From contig NZ_NTHN02000013.1 of the NCBI RefSeq assembly GCF_002300555.2, positions 33,520 to 97,519 of the forward strand: 64,000 nucleotides of DNA. The letters are read 5' to 3'. Source of the DNA: Alloyangia mangrovi (GTDB lineage: Bacteria; Pseudomonadota; Alphaproteobacteria; Rhodobacterales; Rhodobacteraceae). Both the position numbers and the translations under genes were made by a program. Of the stretch, positions 63,291 through 64,000 are shown one piece after another. Position 1 is the stretch's first letter. Each line of letters starts with the position of its first letter. The notes under the pieces are model-generated. The model made no database searches and was not told where the DNA came from. It saw only the letters and a list, made by a program, of their open reading frames with translations.

Positions 63291-64000
63291 TCAGCGCAGG
63301 GTGGCGCCTCGGTAGCCGGTGGCCTGGACCCTGGCCAGCGCCAGGCTGGCGGCGCGCGCGTCGGCATAGGGGCCGACCCGCAGACGACGCATGCCGTCGG
63401 ATTTGCGCAAGAGCTCCTGCACCGGAAGGCCCGCGGCCTGCAGCCGGTTGCGTGCGGCCGCGGCCTTCTCAGCCGTGGAGAAGGCGCCGATCTGCACGTA
63501 GCGCAGCCCCGGGCCCTCGTCGGAGGCGCTGTCGGAGGCCGCGGCGATCACTGTGCCGGCGGTCGATGGCGCGCGCCGCAGCACCGGGTCTCCCTCGAAG
63601 CGCACGCGCGGGGCGACGGCGGTCACCACTGTGCCGGCGGTCGAGGCATAGGGCACCTCGTGGGTCCAGACGCGCTGGGTGTCGTAGTAGCCCTTGACCG
63701 TCTGCAGGGCGCGATGCGGGTTCAGCCGGTCGTCTTCCCAGGCCGGACGGTAGCCGGCGGGAATGATCGTGCGCTCGGCGCGGCCGTCCTCGTAGACGTG
63801 GCGCGGCAGGATGCGGGTGCTGCCGGGCACCATGAGCTTGCCGTCCTGCCAGCTGCCGGTGCCATTGCCGTTGCTGTAGAAGACCTTCTTGCCCGGTGCG
63901 GGGGCCTCGCCGCGGCGGACCTCGGTCGCATAGGGCGCGGCCTGCGGGCCGCAGCGCAGGGTGCGGCCGTCGCTGACGATCTCGCCGCTGAAGCCGGGCG
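63291..64000 (-). CDS. SPOR-domain protein, partial
   Basis: The frame is open to the right edge, so the N-terminus is missing. The visible 236 residues begin with FSGEIVSDGRTLRCGPQAAP and WQDGKLMVPGSTRILPRHVY and end in a SPOR domain (YVQIGAFSTAEKAAAARNRL, then the second half VQELLRKSDGMRRLRVGPYA), which binds denuded peptidoglycan at the division septum. The middle Pro/Ala-rich part is a linker. A role in cell-wall remodelling or division is likely; the full domain set lies beyond the window. Confidence 0.85.
   Translation of the reverse strand, partial: PGFSGEIVSDGRTLRCGPQAAPYATEVRRGEAPAPGKKVFYSNGNGTGSWQDGKLMVPGSTRILPRHVYEDGRAERTIIPAGYRPAWEDDRLNPHRALQTVKGYYDTQRVWTHEVPYASTAGTVVTAVAPRVRFEGDPVLRRAPSTAGTVIAAASDSASDEGPGLRYVQIGAFSTAEKAAAARNRLQAAGLPVQELLRKSDGMRRLRVGPYADARAASLALARVQATGYRGATLR

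Overview
The window is about 64 kb of high-GC DNA (third codon positions mostly G or C) from the chromosome of an alphaproteobacterium, most likely a Rhodobacteraceae (Roseobacter-type) species. The grounds are a TrcR-type DUF1013 regulator, a housekeeping block dnaX-ybaB-recR, TTT and oligopeptide ABC transporters with alphaproteobacterial features, a CtrA-type TTAAC-N6-TTAAC box, and a GC-rich REP-like element of a kind I associate with this family. I saw no insertion sequence, CRISPR array, tRNA or rRNA.

Layout. 0-6.2 kb: D-xylose uptake and isomerisation (ROK repressor diverging from xylF-xylH-xylG-xylA, with a palindromic motif at both ends of the shared promoter). 6.3-9.6 kb: a frameshifted secreted protein, a NarK-type MFS carrier and a GhrA-like 2-hydroxyacid dehydrogenase. 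9.9-16.9 kb: an oligopeptide/dipeptide ABC transporter with a fused permease-ATPase gene, a divergent DUF1028 gene and a GntR/FCD regulator. 17-23.6 kb: a tripartite tricarboxylate transporter (TctABC) with a second TctC, an alpha/beta hydrolase, a LysR regulator and a DUF3237 gene. 23.6-30.8 kb: a complete ebo 'metabolite traffic' cluster (eboA, B, C, D, E, F) in which EboD is fused to a VTT/DedA membrane domain.

31-39.5 kb: arginine deiminase pathway arcDABC, a leucine-dehydrogenase-family gene, an Lrp/AsnC regulator and an AGCS (alanine/glycine:Na+) symporter. 39.9-48.4 kb: a probable anaerobic operon (SQR-like flavoprotein, MBL/beta-CASP hydrolase, PEP synthase, and an [FeFe]-hydrogenase with a C-terminal SnoaL-like domain) diverging from an FNR-type regulator, with a 9/10 FNR box in the shared promoter. 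48.4-53.5 kb: a DadA-like pseudogene remnant, a frameshifted esterase, a tyrosine phosphatase, a zinc metallopeptidase and a frameshifted ankyrin protein. 53.7-64 kb: dnaX, ybaB, recR, an outer-membrane protein, a TPR-methyltransferase (frameshifted), TrcR, RNase T2, a sulfotransferase, a degenerate M48-like membrane protein and a SPOR-domain protein running off the end.

Two cross-cutting patterns. All four transporter substrate-binding-protein genes with a downstream neighbour are followed by a perfect stem-loop, as expected if their mRNA is selectively stabilised. Each of the four coding G/C runs of seven or more bases that I found sits at a +1 reading-frame break (arcD, ppsA, an esterase, a methyltransferase), while the six-base runs I checked are in frame. 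That points first to homopolymer error in the assembly, so these four genes should be treated as probably intact until resequenced.

The most unusual content is the ebo cluster with its membrane-domain fusion and the apparently complete [FeFe]-hydrogenase with an appended SnoaL-like domain. Together with arginine fermentation, the hydrogenase operon suggests a facultative lifestyle with oxygen-limited energy metabolism; this is inference from gene content.
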